NCBI GenBank assembly: GCA_964006375.1
Contig: OZ023269.1
Coordinates: 125,468,223-125,532,222, forward strand
Direction: 5' to 3'
DNA from: Tillus elongatus
Taxonomy: Eukaryota; Arthropoda; Insecta; Coleoptera; Cleridae
DNA length: 64,000 nt
Positions within the stretch are counted from its first letter, which is position 1. The number at the start of each line of letters is the position of its first letter. The notes beneath the pieces are model-generated. The model was not told the origin of the DNA and ran no database searches. It saw nothing but the letters and a program-made list of their open reading frames with translations. The position numbers were made by a program, and so were the translations under genes. Shown here one piece after another: positions 26,155 to 42,872 of this stretch.

Positions 26155-26970
26155 TTGCGTAAATTTTTGTCTCATTTTGTCCCAGTTTGCGGAGTTGTAG
26201 TGCCAAACGATACGTAGGTGTGATGACTGTGTGACGTCGGATTGCATTGCACAGGAAGCAGTGACCATGCCGTGGTCTGAGAGACCCAGGGGGACGGTGA
26301 CTGATATCTTATAGCAGTCAGAATTTGTAGTAAGAAGGAGATCCAAGGGATTTGAACTGTGTGTTGGGATGCGAGGAAACTAAGTAGGTTGCTGAACCGT
26401 ATTGGCTAAAGAATTGCTTACTGCAAAGGCCTCCGCTGCTCTTTCTTGTGAATCGGTTTTTTAAGCTCCTAGCCATTCCTTATCATGGACATTGAAGTCA
26501 CCAAGAATAGTGACCTCGGGGGAAGGATATTCCGAAAGCAGATGGTCGGTTTTTTCAGAAAGGTAGTCAAAGAGCTGGACAAAGTTGTTGTCAGAAGGTG
26601 ACCGGTAAATGCAACAGATGCATTTAGTTGCAGCCCTGAGAGAGAGAGTTTTATCCATTGTATGTCTTTTCTTCCAGCTTCTAAATTGGAGAGTTTGGTG
26701 CAGGGTAGATTGCTACGGACGTACGCGCACACGCCTCCATGTAATCTAAAGGAAGTAAGGAGCTCATACCCCGGGAAATTAAAGTGATTAGTGGCTGTTT
26801 TGGCACTCATTTGAGTTTAGGTGAGGAAGAAAAGTTGGGGCCTATTAGCCTGGAGGAAATGGTAGAATTTAGGCCACATATATTCGAGAACGATATGTTA
26901 AATCTTGATGCTGGCGACCCCTGTACACCCCTCTTCCGGAGATTCGAATGTCAGGGTATTTGACCTCGGG
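26155..26970 (-). pseudogene. Jockey-like LINE endonuclease-domain fragment
   Basis: Reading leftward: FPGYELLTSFRLHGGVCAYV, ICCIYRSPSDNNFVQLFDYL, VTILGDFNVHDKEWLG (GDFN.H active-site motif of the APE-type endonuclease) and LGLSDHGMVT (SDH motif). These are the expected order and spacing for the N-terminal domain of LINE ORF2, which nicks target DNA. A frame change near 26,640 and a stop at 26,461 break the protein. The RT domain is absent and the fragment is fused to an X module at ~26,150. It could come from the same LINE family as 15.9-17.2 kb. Confidence 0.82.
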
Positions 26971-26999
26971 AATCTTTTGTACAAGGAGGAGCCATCATC

Positions 27000-27077
27000 A
27001 TTTTTGCTTATAAGGGAAACCGATTGAAGCAAAAATACACGGAGTCACAACAGGCAACCAGTGCACATTTACAGCAT
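27000..27077 (-). repeat. Inverted edge of the ~300-bp tandem repeat
   Basis: GAAGCAAAAATACACGGAGT through ACAGCATCATCC is the inverse of the unit's GATGATGCTGTAAATGTG ... TTTTGCTTC, so the array starts with an inverted partial unit. Confidence 0.75.
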
Positions 27078-27786
27078 CATCCAGAGTGTTCCCATCATCA
27101 CCTGGCTATACCGTACTGATGATAGCTAATAAAATTGAAACACGTGTATCCGGTTGTTTCCTTGCGGCCTTGCCCTTAACCTTTTTCCTTGTATAGTATA
27201 CAGAAATCCTGTTATAAATAGTATGACTCCTGGGCTTCGGATTGTCACGCATGTGATTTCTTTGCCTCCGTGGCGGTTTTGGTTGTTGGCCTCGAATTGA
27301 GGATCTTTCGAATGATGCTGTAAATGTGCATTGGTTGCCTGTTGTGATTCCGTGTATTTTTGCTTCTTCATCCAGAGTGTTCCCATCAGCACCTGGTTAT
27401 ACCGTACTGATGATAGCCAATAAGCTTGAAACACGTGCATGAGGTTGTTCCCTTGCTGCCTTGCCCTTAACATTTTCCTTGTATAGTATACATAAATGCC
27501 GTGTTAAAAATCCTGTTATAAATAGTATGACTCCTGGGCTCCGGATCGTCACGCAGGTGATTTCTTTGCCTCCGTGGCGATTTTGGTTGTTGCCCTCGAA
27601 TTGAGGATCTTTCGAATGATGCTGTAAATGTGCACTGGTTGCCTGTTGTGATTACGTGTATTTTTGCTTCTTCATCCAGAGTGTTCCCATCAGCACCTGG
27701 TTATACCGTACTGATGATAACCAATAAGCTTGAAACACGTGTATCCGGTTGTTTCCTTGCGGCCTCGCCCTTAACCTTTTTCCTTG

Positions 27787-27789
<3 letters not shown>
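27078..27789 (+). repeat. Tandem repeat, period ~290-304 bp
   Basis: Units start at 27,078, 27,368 and 27,672 with TCATCCAGAGTGTTCCCATC; the first two are complete and the third stops after ~118 bp at a TA array. Units differ by a few percent plus small indels. Unit content includes CCTTGTATAGTATAC, and the TA array of the third unit begins in exactly that TATA. It may be a tandem LTR-like piece or a satellite-like repeat; no coding sequence recognised. Confidence 0.88.
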
Positions 27790-27877
<88 letters not shown>

Positions 27878-27886
27878 CATACATAA
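27790..27886. repeat. (TA)n then (ATAC)n
   Basis: About 42 TA units followed by ~3 ATAC units; joins the tandem repeat to an inverted X left arm. Confidence 0.96.
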
Positions 27887-28010
27887 AATTGAAATTGATC
27901 GCAAATATGTTAACTAGGGGGCGTAGCTGGCGATTATTTGAACAAAAGATTTTCAAAATTCAAAAGTCGAGATCTCCTCATTAATGATTTTTTTCTACGA
28001 AAATTGGGTT
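27887..28010 (-). repeat. X left arm, inverted
   Basis: AAATTGAAATTGATCGC ... AAAAGTCGAGATCTCCTCAT ... CGAAAATTGGGTT, a diverged left arm without its right arm. Confidence 0.75.
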
Positions 28011-28825
28011 AATGCATTTGGTTTTTTTAATAAAAATGTGCTACTACAAAGCACTTGCTGCTTCACGATTACTTTATAATCTTTTGAGAGCAAATTATAA
28101 AAGCATTTCCTCTAAATTATTTTATCTGCGCAGCTTTATGATTTTTTATTTCGTCCATGACTATACAAGTACGTGTATCATACTCCAGACATTAAAATTT
28201 TTCTATTTATAAAGAAGCTTGTAGGATATAAGAGAGATATTTACATTATTCCAGAGCTTCAGAAAACCAGATTTGTAGATTCACACGTATATCTAGAGCT
28301 TTGTAAATATAAATTCCAAACGTATTCAACCTTAATAATATCAAATATGTACACGGTATTATGATATTGCAACCTTTGAATGGATTATATTAAATATTTC
28401 CATCGTATCTTACATTTATAAGGTACTATACTTGTACTTTACAGTTAGTAAAACTTATATCCTTATATGGAGGATATAAAACAGAAAGATATCTTGTTCA
28501 AGCGATATGTATGGGTATTTTTGCGATTACTCCGACTAAAAAATCTTCTCTATTGAAGTTCGTACATAAAGCTTGGAAAATATAGGGAGAGACGTGTGTA
28601 TATCATTTGCTGCGCAGAAGAAAGAGCACGACCACCTTTGGAGAGAAAAAGGACATATTGTAGCCTTGGTTATCTGCGATGTATGTGCTAAATACAATTC
28701 CATGCAAAAATTAACACACCTTGTATCCAATAATACAATTATATAACTAATATAAAATTTCGAATTCATATTAAAAAATTCTAATCCCCCGAAAAAATAG
28801 TTTCTCAGAGAATGCATGAACACAG
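28011..28825. other. Unassigned; decayed X-type 3' end at its left edge
   Basis: ATGTGCTACTACAAAGCACTTGCTGC at ~28,037-28,062 is a degraded copy of the common 3' terminus. The rest shows no recognisable feature. Confidence 0.4.
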
Positions 28826-29146
28826 ACGGCAACAACTTAATTTCGAACCGACAGTATGGTTTCCGTAAGGGGCTCTCCACAGAATGAGACCCATTTTGTA
28901 CAGGCAACACTGTAAAAAATGAATTTGAAGGAATACAACGTAGGATTGTTTTTTGCCTGTCTCGTGAGTTCAACCCGATAAATTCTAGCTTTGTTTTTGA
29001 TAAACTCCATTATTTGGGAATTAGGGGGATTTGGAAGAACTGGATTCGGTCATTTCAGTCTAACGGAAAACTTGTTGTTAGGATAGGAGATCCCTTATCA
29101 GACTCAAAAGTCATAAACTCTGGCGCCCCACAATTTACCCTAATGT
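28826..29146 (+). pseudogene. LINE reverse transcriptase scrap
   Basis: Translation in shifting frames gives ISNRQYGFRKGLST (RT motif around the finger/palm boundary), then LHYLGIRGIWKNWI and SDSKVINSGAPQ, the region just before the catalytic YADD in LINE RTs. A deletion removes the first catalytic Asp region, and it ends abruptly at an X left arm. Clade uncertain; jockey/CR1-like. Confidence 0.65.
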
Positions 29147-29777
<631 letters not shown>

Positions 29778-29919
29778 CAAGATAAGATAAGATGCCCATA
29801 AGAAACGCAGTATTATTCTTTTGTTTTAAAATGTTTCCAGGACAACGAATGTCAAACATTCATTCAGTGTCAACAGTTTTGAAACATTAGTAATTTAGTG
29901 TCAACAGTTTTTGTGCAAA

Positions 29920-31013
29920 ATGGCAAGTTTAAGTGAAACCGAACGTATCGAAATTTTAATGATGATAGGGTACGGTGATAGAACACGAAGTTTTGCTCAA
30001 GTGGTGATTATGTTCAATGAGTTGCATCCTGAGCGGGAATCGATCTCCAAATCCACAGTTTCGAAAACTTTGCATCGTTTTCACGAAACTGGCGGTATCA
30101 AGGATAAACCTAGAACTGGAAGGCCAGTAACCGTTACAAATGAAGAAAATTCTTTGAATGTAATATTGGATGTGGTGGAAAATCCGAAAACTTCGGCACA
30201 GCAATTGGCTTTAAATCACAATATGAGTCGATATTCAATTCAAAAGATTACGAAGCGGGAAAAGTTCCGTCCATATAAAATTCATTTATTGCAAGAACTG
30301 AGTGAAGACGATTTTGATCGCAGAATCGAGTTCTGTGAACTTATTATGGAGAAGTTACGCCAAAATTTTAACTTTGCCAACCACATTTTGTTTTCCGACG
30401 AATCTACATTTTGTTTGAATGGACAAGTCAACCGACACAACTGTAGGTACTGGTCAGACGAAAACCCACATTGGATGGAACAAATTCACACCCAAAGACC
30501 GCAAAAAGTAAATGTTTGGTGTGCTATTATTGGTGGACATATCATAGGACCTTATTTTATACACGGTAATTTGAACTCTGCTCGATATTTGACACTTTTG
30601 CAAGAATCAATTGTTCCAGACGTAAGTCGATTATTTCCGAACAATAACGACCCAAATCTACCAGCGGAAGAAATATGGTTTCAGCAGGATGGGGCACCCC
30701 CTCATTTTGGAATTGAGGTACGGGAATATCTGAATCAAACCTTTCCTGCCAGATGGATAGGGCGCAGGGGAACTATTGAATGGCCAGCTAGGTCTCCCGA
30801 CATGACGCCGCTTGACTTTTTTTTGTGGGGTCATGTAAAAAATTTAATTTACCAAAATAGACCGCAGAATATTGAAGAGTTGCAAGCAAGGATTGTGCAT
30901 GAAATTAATAACATTCCTCAAAACGCTCTTGTAAATGCAGTGCAATGTTTTGTTAAGCGAATTCATTATTGTCAGGAGGTCAATGGAGAACACTTTGAAC
31001 ATCTTATAAAATA

Positions 31014-31014
<1 letters not shown>
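29920..31014 (+). CDS. DD41D Tc1/mariner-superfamily transposase
   Basis: Catalyses cut-and-paste transposition by binding its TIRs and integrating at TA dinucleotides. From the ATG at 29,920 the protein is 364 residues, normal for the superfamily, with no internal stop. Residues ~5-60 form the first helix-turn-helix (ERIEILMMIGYGDRTRSFAQ ... STVSKTLHRF), followed by a GRP motif (RTGRPVTV, ~65-72) and a second HTH around 84-115. The DDE/D triad is D160 in LFSDEST, D257 in WFQQDGAPPHF and D299 in RSPDMTPLDFFLWG. There are 41 residues between the second and third Asp, hence DD41D. The frame extends nine bases upstream to a TTG, but the ATG is preferred. The stop codon TAG is at the edge of the right TIR. 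It is the only fully open, family-length coding sequence in the window. Confidence 0.93.
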
Positions 31015-32432
<1,418 letters not shown>

Positions 32433-33897
32433 TTTCTTTAAAAAAAATCACTAACGAGGAGATCCATCGCAGGTGAGACCTTGTACGTAATCCTTAAGGA
32501 TCATTGCCATTTTTATAAGCAGAATTACACTGTCAAGTTGGCAGATGGAAGCGTCATAACGCAAGAAGTTCTAGCCACCATGGTAAATATTCAGATCGCC
32601 CATAAAACTGTTCAGCTAGAAATGATCGTTTTGCCAAATGCCAAGGCAAACCATACCCTCCTAGAAATCGACTTCCTGACTAAATCTCAAGTTCTTTTGA
32701 CACCACCACACAGTCTTGGTGCTTCCTTGAGAACCCTGGAGTGCAATTCCCATCTGCGAAGGAATTTCAACAGAATGAACAGTCCGCTACAGATTTAGCT
32801 AATGTTTCGTTTGTCTTACTTAGAGAAGATGAGGAAACAATGCTTTTCTAGGACCAAAAGCAAAACTTCAACAGTTTCCTTGCCAGTCATGAAAGTATTT
32901 TTCGTCCAGGTGGTGAACCCACTCGTTATGCTGAGCACAAAATAGCCACGCATCCAGATAAAGGTCCTATCTCGGTGCCGCCTTACCACATGACTAAGGC
33001 AAAACGAGAAATATTGCGTAAGATGTTAGACCAGCTACTAGCTGATGACATAATCGGGGAATGCGAAAGTCCTTGGGCAGCACCTCAATTACCAAAATTT
33101 AGGTCTGTAAGTTTAAAGACAAAAACTATAGGCATTTAAAGAAAAAAAGGGTTTTCCACAAAACCTAAAAAGTCGCGATTTGAAACGTCAAAATTGGCAA
33201 CATTTAGGCAAAGAACCTGAAAGAAATATGGATTGTGTAAAGAGTAGTTTAACGGTCTATAAGTTTTAGCGAATTTTCGTAGAAAAAATTCGTTAATGAG
33301 AAGACCTCGGCTTTTAAATTCTAAAAAGATTTCTTCAAATAAGCGTAAACTAGGCCCCCGATAATCCATATCCGGGTTTACTTTCTGTTTACATATATAC
33401 AGGGTGATGCATTTTTACGGTAAAACTCAATATAATTGTTATTATGCAAGATCCGAGAAAAAATTGTATACATTACCTATAGGGTGTCTTGAGCTGTATC
33501 TTATAACATTATTAAGTTTTTTATAACATTCCTTATTGCATTTTTGCATTCTTCATCGAAATATGATGCATGTTTGTAAAAAAAATCGAGACGCGGTAAG
33601 TGCGTTTTGGTAGCGAATTTTCATTAAACGCTTCAAAATTCAATAACGCAATTTGCTATTAACCTAAGGTTCGTCAGCTAGGAAACGAGTTATCTCGGAA
33701 ATGTTTTAAGTTTATTTTCGGAAAGTTTTTGTACATTTTCAAACAAGTTATTTTGATAAAATATGGTACGTTGTTCCTACTATTTAGGTTATACCGGTGA
33801 CAAAATTGATGCCTGCTTGTATTAAAGAGACATATTTTCTGTTAAAATTATTTTTATGAAAATTTACTTCCATAACGCACTTGCTGCGTCCGGACTT
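32433..33897 (+). repeat. X2 element with gypsy fragment in place of its TA core
   Basis: The left arm starts at 32,428-32,462 (GCGAATTTTC ... ACGAGGAGATCC) and stops. Gypsy pol sequence fills 32,463-33,087, and the element resumes with AATTACCAAAATTTAGGTCTG as in other X2 right arms. It then continues through CAGGGTGATGCATTTTTACG (33,400) and the 3' module to GCGCACTTGCTGCGTCCGGAC (~33,895). Confidence 0.82.
32463..33087 (+). pseudogene. Ty3/gypsy pol fragment (protease end to RT start)
   Basis: First part: GSVITQEVLATMVNIQ ... QLEMIVLPNAKANHTLLEIDFL, matching the C-terminal half of a retropepsin-like protease (the LLGIDFL region). After a stop (~32,796) and a frame change, HKIATHPDKGPISVPPYHMT ... 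KREILRKMLDQLLADDIIGE and ESPWAAP match the N-terminal gypsy RT segment. The active-site DTG and the RT catalytic residues are outside the fragment. Both ends are sharp joins to X2 sequence, suggesting capture or a nested fragment. Confidence 0.82.
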
Positions 33898-34212
33898 TTT
33901 TTGTTTTTGGTTCAACTTTAACCTTATCTGATCAGATTATATAATCCCAATAATTTTTATAGAGACTGTTTGTTGAAAAAAAATCACCAATGACGGACTT
34001 TTAAGACTGTAAGTTCAATTTTAACAGCAGCTGTTGTTGCCCTTATTTGGTAAAACTGTTCCACAGTTAACAAAGATGTAGGTAATTTTTCTGTAACTTC
34101 ACAAATGTGTGTGACCAAATTGATGCCTGTTTGCATTAAAGAGACATATTTGCTATTAAAATTATTTTTATGAAAATTCACTTCCATAGCGCACTTGCTG
34201 CGTCCAGGCTTT
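33898..34212 (+). repeat. Composite W-body/X 3'-end fragment
   Basis: TTATCTGATCAGATTATA ... CAGCAGCTGTTGTTGCCC (W tail, like 1,250-1,370), then directly CCAAATTGATGCCTGTTTGC and the terminal hairpin GCGCACTTGCTGCGTCCAGG. It is a short form with the common 3' end. Confidence 0.75.
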
Positions 34213-35018
34213 TTATATTTTATTGACGTGTATATCAGAAACATGTATTATGACAGCTTATGACAAATTAATATATCTCTCTATCTAACTATCTGTTAAT
34301 TGTTTGACTGACATTTTCGCATGGAATTATATTTATATGAAAATTCGCTTCTATAAGGCATTTGCTGCGTCTGGACTTTTATGATATGATATATAATCAT
34401 TGTGTGATTCATCAACACATATTCAATTTTGAAGAGTATCTGTGTCTTTCAGTATGACAACAAAAATATATTTTGTTCTAATTATCAGATGGGATTTGAT
34501 TCAGGTATGATGTTTGGGGCTTCTTACGGCAGTCTGTCGGGATGACCGCTCTATCTGTACTTTGACAACAATTGTTTGAATAGAGAACAAACAGGCCTTA
34601 TCTATCTCCCCCGCCATTTAGGGAACTAACCATTCAGGAACAGTAGCCTCCTTTCATACCGAAACAATGGAAAGTATCCCATGGTTCGCTCACTCCTTTG
34701 TACAAACTGTTATTACTTGTATGTGTCACTCACTTCTATTATATTAAAGAATGTCTTAATTAGGATACATTAAATGTTTATTATCTGATTTTCACAATCA
34801 GATGGCGCATTTGTGTTACCAAATGTGACTAATTTGCGAAAGCTTGATTATAATTAGATCGAAATTAAACTCAGCGTTACTGAAAGCCGAAGATTCGTTT
34901 GACGTGTTTGATAACTACACTTTACACCATAACTGTGCATTTTGCATCTGGCGATCACTTTGCTGACAGAATCAGTTTCATTAGATGTTAAAATGTTTCT
35001 TTAAAGAAGACAAGGTAA
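34213..35018. other. Unassigned; decayed X-type 3' end at its left edge
   Basis: A further terminus, AAAATTCGCTTCTATAAGGC ... TTTGCTGCGTCTGGAC, lies at ~34,337-34,378. Beyond it nothing is recognised up to the Penelope fragment. Confidence 0.45.
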
Positions 35019-35528
35019 AACAAATCACCACAACACATTTTAAAAGACCTGACGATCGTTTCACTAACCAAGTTAGCGTCATCACAGGATGAAACATTAT
35101 AAATACTTAAACAACTAACATCAACTTATATACCGGATCTTAGGTAGAGAGATCGAACTGAGATGGGAAACTAGTCGCAGGCAAATTCCACAGTGTATTG
35201 TATTTTTATCGCCGGACAAAGTCTTTGCACTGTCCCTACTATTTTATCTAAAAAGTGTCCATCTGTAATAGTTTGGAGAAGGTTCAACGACAGCTAAATT
35301 AATATAGATTCCTTTGGCGGCAATATCTGTATACTTATGTTATCTTTAGAACGTGCCGAAGCGTGGGAATTTTATTTAACAGAGCAATCGATCAGGTGAC
35401 TCGTAATTGGCGGTGGTGAAGCGTTCATACATTTTTTGTTGTAACTATATTTCGCAATATATACGCTTTCGAACGCGTTTAGCTGTTCGGGCTGACATCT
35501 GCAAGAAACACAATTTTTTATGAATTTA

Positions 35529-35531
<3 letters not shown>
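35019..35531 (-). mobile_element. Penelope-like element 3' fragment
   Basis: Minus-strand match to the 3' end of the element at 49,150-49,640. It encodes the last residues of the GIY-YIG-linked C-terminus (LNAFESVYIAKYSYNKKCMN) and continues through the 3' pseudo-LTR to the hammerhead-like motif. Upstream of CGAACAGCTAAACGCG the sequence differs from the complete copy and reads TTGTGTTTCTTGCAGATGTC, ending at a TA array. Confidence 0.85.
35048..35088 (-). ncRNA. Hammerhead ribozyme motif, damaged core
   Basis: Same 41-nt layout as the copy at 47,060-47,100, with stem II, GAAAC-GATC-GTC and the AGG arm intact. The CTGATGA box reads GTGATGA, losing the conserved C3 that pairs with G8, so self-cleavage is not expected. 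Confidence 0.6.

Positions 35532-35592
<61 letters not shown>
35532..35592. repeat. (TA)n, left half of split array
   Basis: About 30 TA units between the Penelope fragment and a mariner-like terminus. Confidence 0.97.
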
Positions 35593-37640
<2,048 letters not shown>

Positions 37641-38397
37641 AAAAAAAAGCAGTAATAACTTTGCTTCCTCATCTGTGACAAGCCTGTGTATTACAGTGAA
37701 TATTTTAATCACTCTGTGTACGGTTACGTACCACAAAGTATAACACACTCACAATGATAGCAATTTCTCCTTCCTTTTCCGGTTCCATTGCCACTAGCAA
37801 AGAACACAAAGAAAATGCAAAACAGAGTTCTCCCTTTTCTTCGTTAATTACTATCTGTTTTCTCTACAATCCTAAGTTTTTCGTCAAAATTATGAACGGG
37901 CATGAATTATCACTAAACTCGCAGTGGAAGAAGAGAAAACTGACATTATGGATTCCCTGGAAACCTAGAGGAACCATTAAACAAATGCGTTGCGGGTGCA
38001 CAATACACAGGGAAGAGGGTAGTTAGGGGAAATGTGCCCTTTCTTTAGTTTAGCCAGTTTATCCAACAATGACATATTCCACTGTGTCCAGGACCAGGAT
38101 ACGCCATTCGCCATTCATTATACCTGCTGTGTTTTCAAATATCACCCCGCTTTGAACAAAATTGATACGTGGCCCTATATTATCTGGCTTCGCCATTAAT
38201 TAATTTTCTTTATTTTACATTGATAAACTTTAGAATATTAATTTGAGACTTAGTTCTACACTGCTGTCACTAATAAACTTGATTGACATCAGTCAGTCAT
38301 TTTATAATCAAGCTACTTGATTAATTAATTTAAAGTTTCACCCGCAGAATTAATACGCATTTCATTTTTACCATATTCTTAATTTATTTTAATTTCA
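37641..38397. other. Unassigned sequence
   Basis: A 90-codon open frame at 37,754-38,026 has no recognisable domain. No repeat-family match. Confidence 0.45.
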
Positions 38398-38700
<303 letters not shown>

Positions 38701-39523
38701 ATTTATCACACCGATAACTCAAAAAATAAGGGTCCGATTTTGATCAAATTTGGCACGTACCTTCCCTTTGCAAGTGGCTTGGATAAGTTCGTTAGTCAGG
38801 TCCAGGTTTTCCCGGAAAATTTTGTGTTTTCTTTCGAAAAAAATTTATATCCCCGGAAATATCAAAGCAAGGGCAACCGAATTTGGGACGCTGTCAGAAA
38901 GAGTATCCTATTTACCAAAATTAAGGTCTCTATCTTAAAAGACAAAAAGTTAGAGGTTAATTAATTTTTAATTAATTACATCTGATTCCAGAAAGTTAAA
39001 ATGTCAAAATTGATCAGAATGTGAGTGAAAAATGCTACAAGAAATGACTAACAAGCTCCTAGATATGTGTCTAAGTCGTTATTTTCCTTGATTTCGTTAA
39101 AATATGAGCAAAAAATTCATTGAAAATCAAAATGACTTTGTGTAAATTCTAAAACGTTGAACAATTAACATGTAATATGGGATATACTTGCTAGTAAATA
39201 CATGCCGAGCGTAGCTCAGTGGTCTAATTCCCTGAACATCGTACAATCGACTCCTACATGACGCGTTCTAATCCTAGTTAGTGACTTTACTTTTTATAAT
39301 TTTTTTTTCACTTTACAGTTATCTAATCAGATTGTTGTTATTCCGATGAATTGCTTAGCGAGTTTTTGTATAAAAAATAATTTGATAAAGAGGAGATGAA
39401 AGTTTTAAAACTTAATTCAATTAGAATAACATATATAGTTGTTTATTCTTGCCCTAACTTAATGAAACCGTTCCATATTTAATACAGTCGTAGACTTTTC
39501 CCGTGGCTTCACAAGTGCTTGTT
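38701..39523 (+). repeat. W-family repeat
   Basis: TTATCACACCGATAACTC, right arm, W body, tRNA-like segment (39,203-39,279), tail to AAGTGCTTGTTTTAGTG, where the next left arm starts. It follows an inverted left arm instead of a TA core. Confidence 0.85.
39203..39279 (+). repeat. tRNA-like segment of W repeat
   Basis: CGTAGCTCAGTGGTCTAATT (box A match) and GCGTTCTAATCC (degenerate box B). Confidence 0.5.
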
Positions 39524-39643
39524 TTAGTGAATTTTCTTAGAAAAAGAACACCAACGATGAGATCCCGACATTTCAATTTAGAAAAAATTTCTTCAAATGA
39601 GCGCGAACTAGGCCCCCTAGAACCTATATCCAGGGTCAGTTTC

Positions 39644-39704
<61 letters not shown>

Positions 39705-40488
39705 GTGAACAGTTTACAAAAAGGCATTTCAAGAAAAAAAATTTGGGGTTTTCCTCAAAACGTCAAAATTGGCAACATTTAGGCAAACAACTTGAAAGAA
39801 ATACGGACTGTGTAAAGAGTGTTCTGCAAACTCTTAAGTTTCAGCTTAAATTCGTTAATGAGGAGACCGCGCCTTTGGATTCTAAAAAGATTTTTTCAAT
39901 TGAGCGCAAACTAGGCCTCCTAGAATCCAAATCCGGGTTTACTTTCCGTTTACATATATACAGGGTGACGCATTTTTACGGTAAAGCTCAATATAATTGT
40001 TATTATGCAAGATACGAGAAAAAATTGTATACATTACCTATAGGGTGTCTTGAGCTGCATCTTATAAAATTATGTTGACAATCACGGGATGACCCGTGGT
40101 GATACCTACATATTTTTTTTGAACATTCCTTATTGCATTTGTGCATTTTTTATCGAAATATGATGCATGTTTGTAAAAAAAAATCAAGACGGAGTAAGTG
40201 CGTTTTGGTAGCGAATTTTCATTGAACGCCTCAAAATTCAATAACGCAATTTGCTATTAACCTAAGGTTCGTCAGATAGGAAACGAGTTTTCTCGGAAGC
40301 GTTTTAAGTTTAATTTCGGAAAATTTATGTACATTTTCAAACAAGTTATTTTGATAAAATATGGTACATTGTTCCTACTATATAGATTATACCGGTGACC
40401 AAATTGATGCCTGCTTGCATTGAAGAGACATATTTGCTATTAAAAACATTTTTATTAAAATTCACTTCAATAACGCACTTGCTGCGTC
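39524..40488 (+). repeat. X2 element
   Basis: Left arm 39,524-39,646, TA core, shortened right arm, second left-arm stretch (39,845-39,950), ATACAGGGTGACGCATTTTT (39,958), 3' module and terminal hairpin GCACTTGCTGCGTCCATAG (~40,488). Confidence 0.88.
39647..39701. repeat. (TA)n core of X2 element
   Basis: About 27 TA units. Confidence 0.97.
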
Positions 40489-41350
40489 CATAGTTTTATT
40501 GTACAGGTTGAGTCTATTGCAGTGGGAAATGTGATTTAGTTGCTAATCATTCAAAGTAGTTACGTTATATATTACAAAAACAACAAAAATTAACAAGTAG
40601 TAGTAATATCATTACTCTAATTATTAACTAGAAATATTACAGACAACGTTTATCTTCTCATGGCGCAAAGAGTTCAAAAGTACCAGAAAGATTACTTTGA
40701 AAATGTTATAATTTTTCTTCTCTAAATGTAAAATTGGAGATTTGAAACATGACAATTAGTATAAGTATTGTAGTTTATACATTTTTGTTTTCAATTTTAA
40801 TTACAGATCAGTTATATAATTTGAATTTTATATATTCTTTTAGCAAAATTTTGTGTAAGAGATATTTAGTCAGTTTTCGCAGAATTTTTTTTGTGCCTGG
40901 TAGAAATCATTTTCTGTAAGATGTTTTTATGAAATTTTGGTAACTTATGATAAATGTTTAATAAGGTATTATAAAAAAAATGTTTACGGATTTTCTTGAA
41001 AAATTGTTTGCAAATGTTTATGAAATTATTGTTAAGTGGGTCGAAAAAGTTTTTGTGGAAAATTATATTTTGGTAGGTGGGTAAATAACTTAAAATGGTT
41101 CTTTGGCCAGGAAAATTGGAGCAGTTTGTTTTAATTTATTTAATTTATTTTTATTAGCTAATTTTCTTGTACAAAATGTTCTTTTAATAGCGAATTTTCT
41201 TGTAAATGAATTTAATGAATTATCCTTCAAGAAACATTTGTTGAGAATTTTTGTATGAAAAATTATTCAGTTGATGGAACATTTTTTAAACGAAATTCGT
41301 GGAAAATAAGGTTTTAATGGATTTTCGTGCAAACAAATTATTTGATTTTC

Positions 41351-42698
<1,348 letters not shown>

Positions 42699-42872
42699 TT
42701 TTAATTACATATTAGGTATAGAATTTGAATTTTATGGACTGTTTTAGCAAAATTTTGTGTGAAAAATATTTAGCCAAATTTGATGCCTGCTTTCGTTAAA
42801 AAAGGACATATTTGCTATTAAAGATATTTTTATGAAAATTCACTGGCATAACGCACTTGCTGCGTCCAGACT

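Noticed and set aside
28536..28973. 145-codon minus-strand frame
   Set aside because: Its right part is antisense to a LINE RT scrap reading on the plus strand, and its left part has no recognisable domain; weak case for a gene.
29956..30204. 82-codon minus-strand frame within the DD41D element
   Set aside because: Antisense shadow of the transposase coding region.
39503..40078. 191-codon open frame across an X2 element
   Set aside because: It crosses the left arm, the TA core and the right arm. Homologous X2 copies at 11.4-12.6 and 32.4-33.9 kb do not keep the frame.
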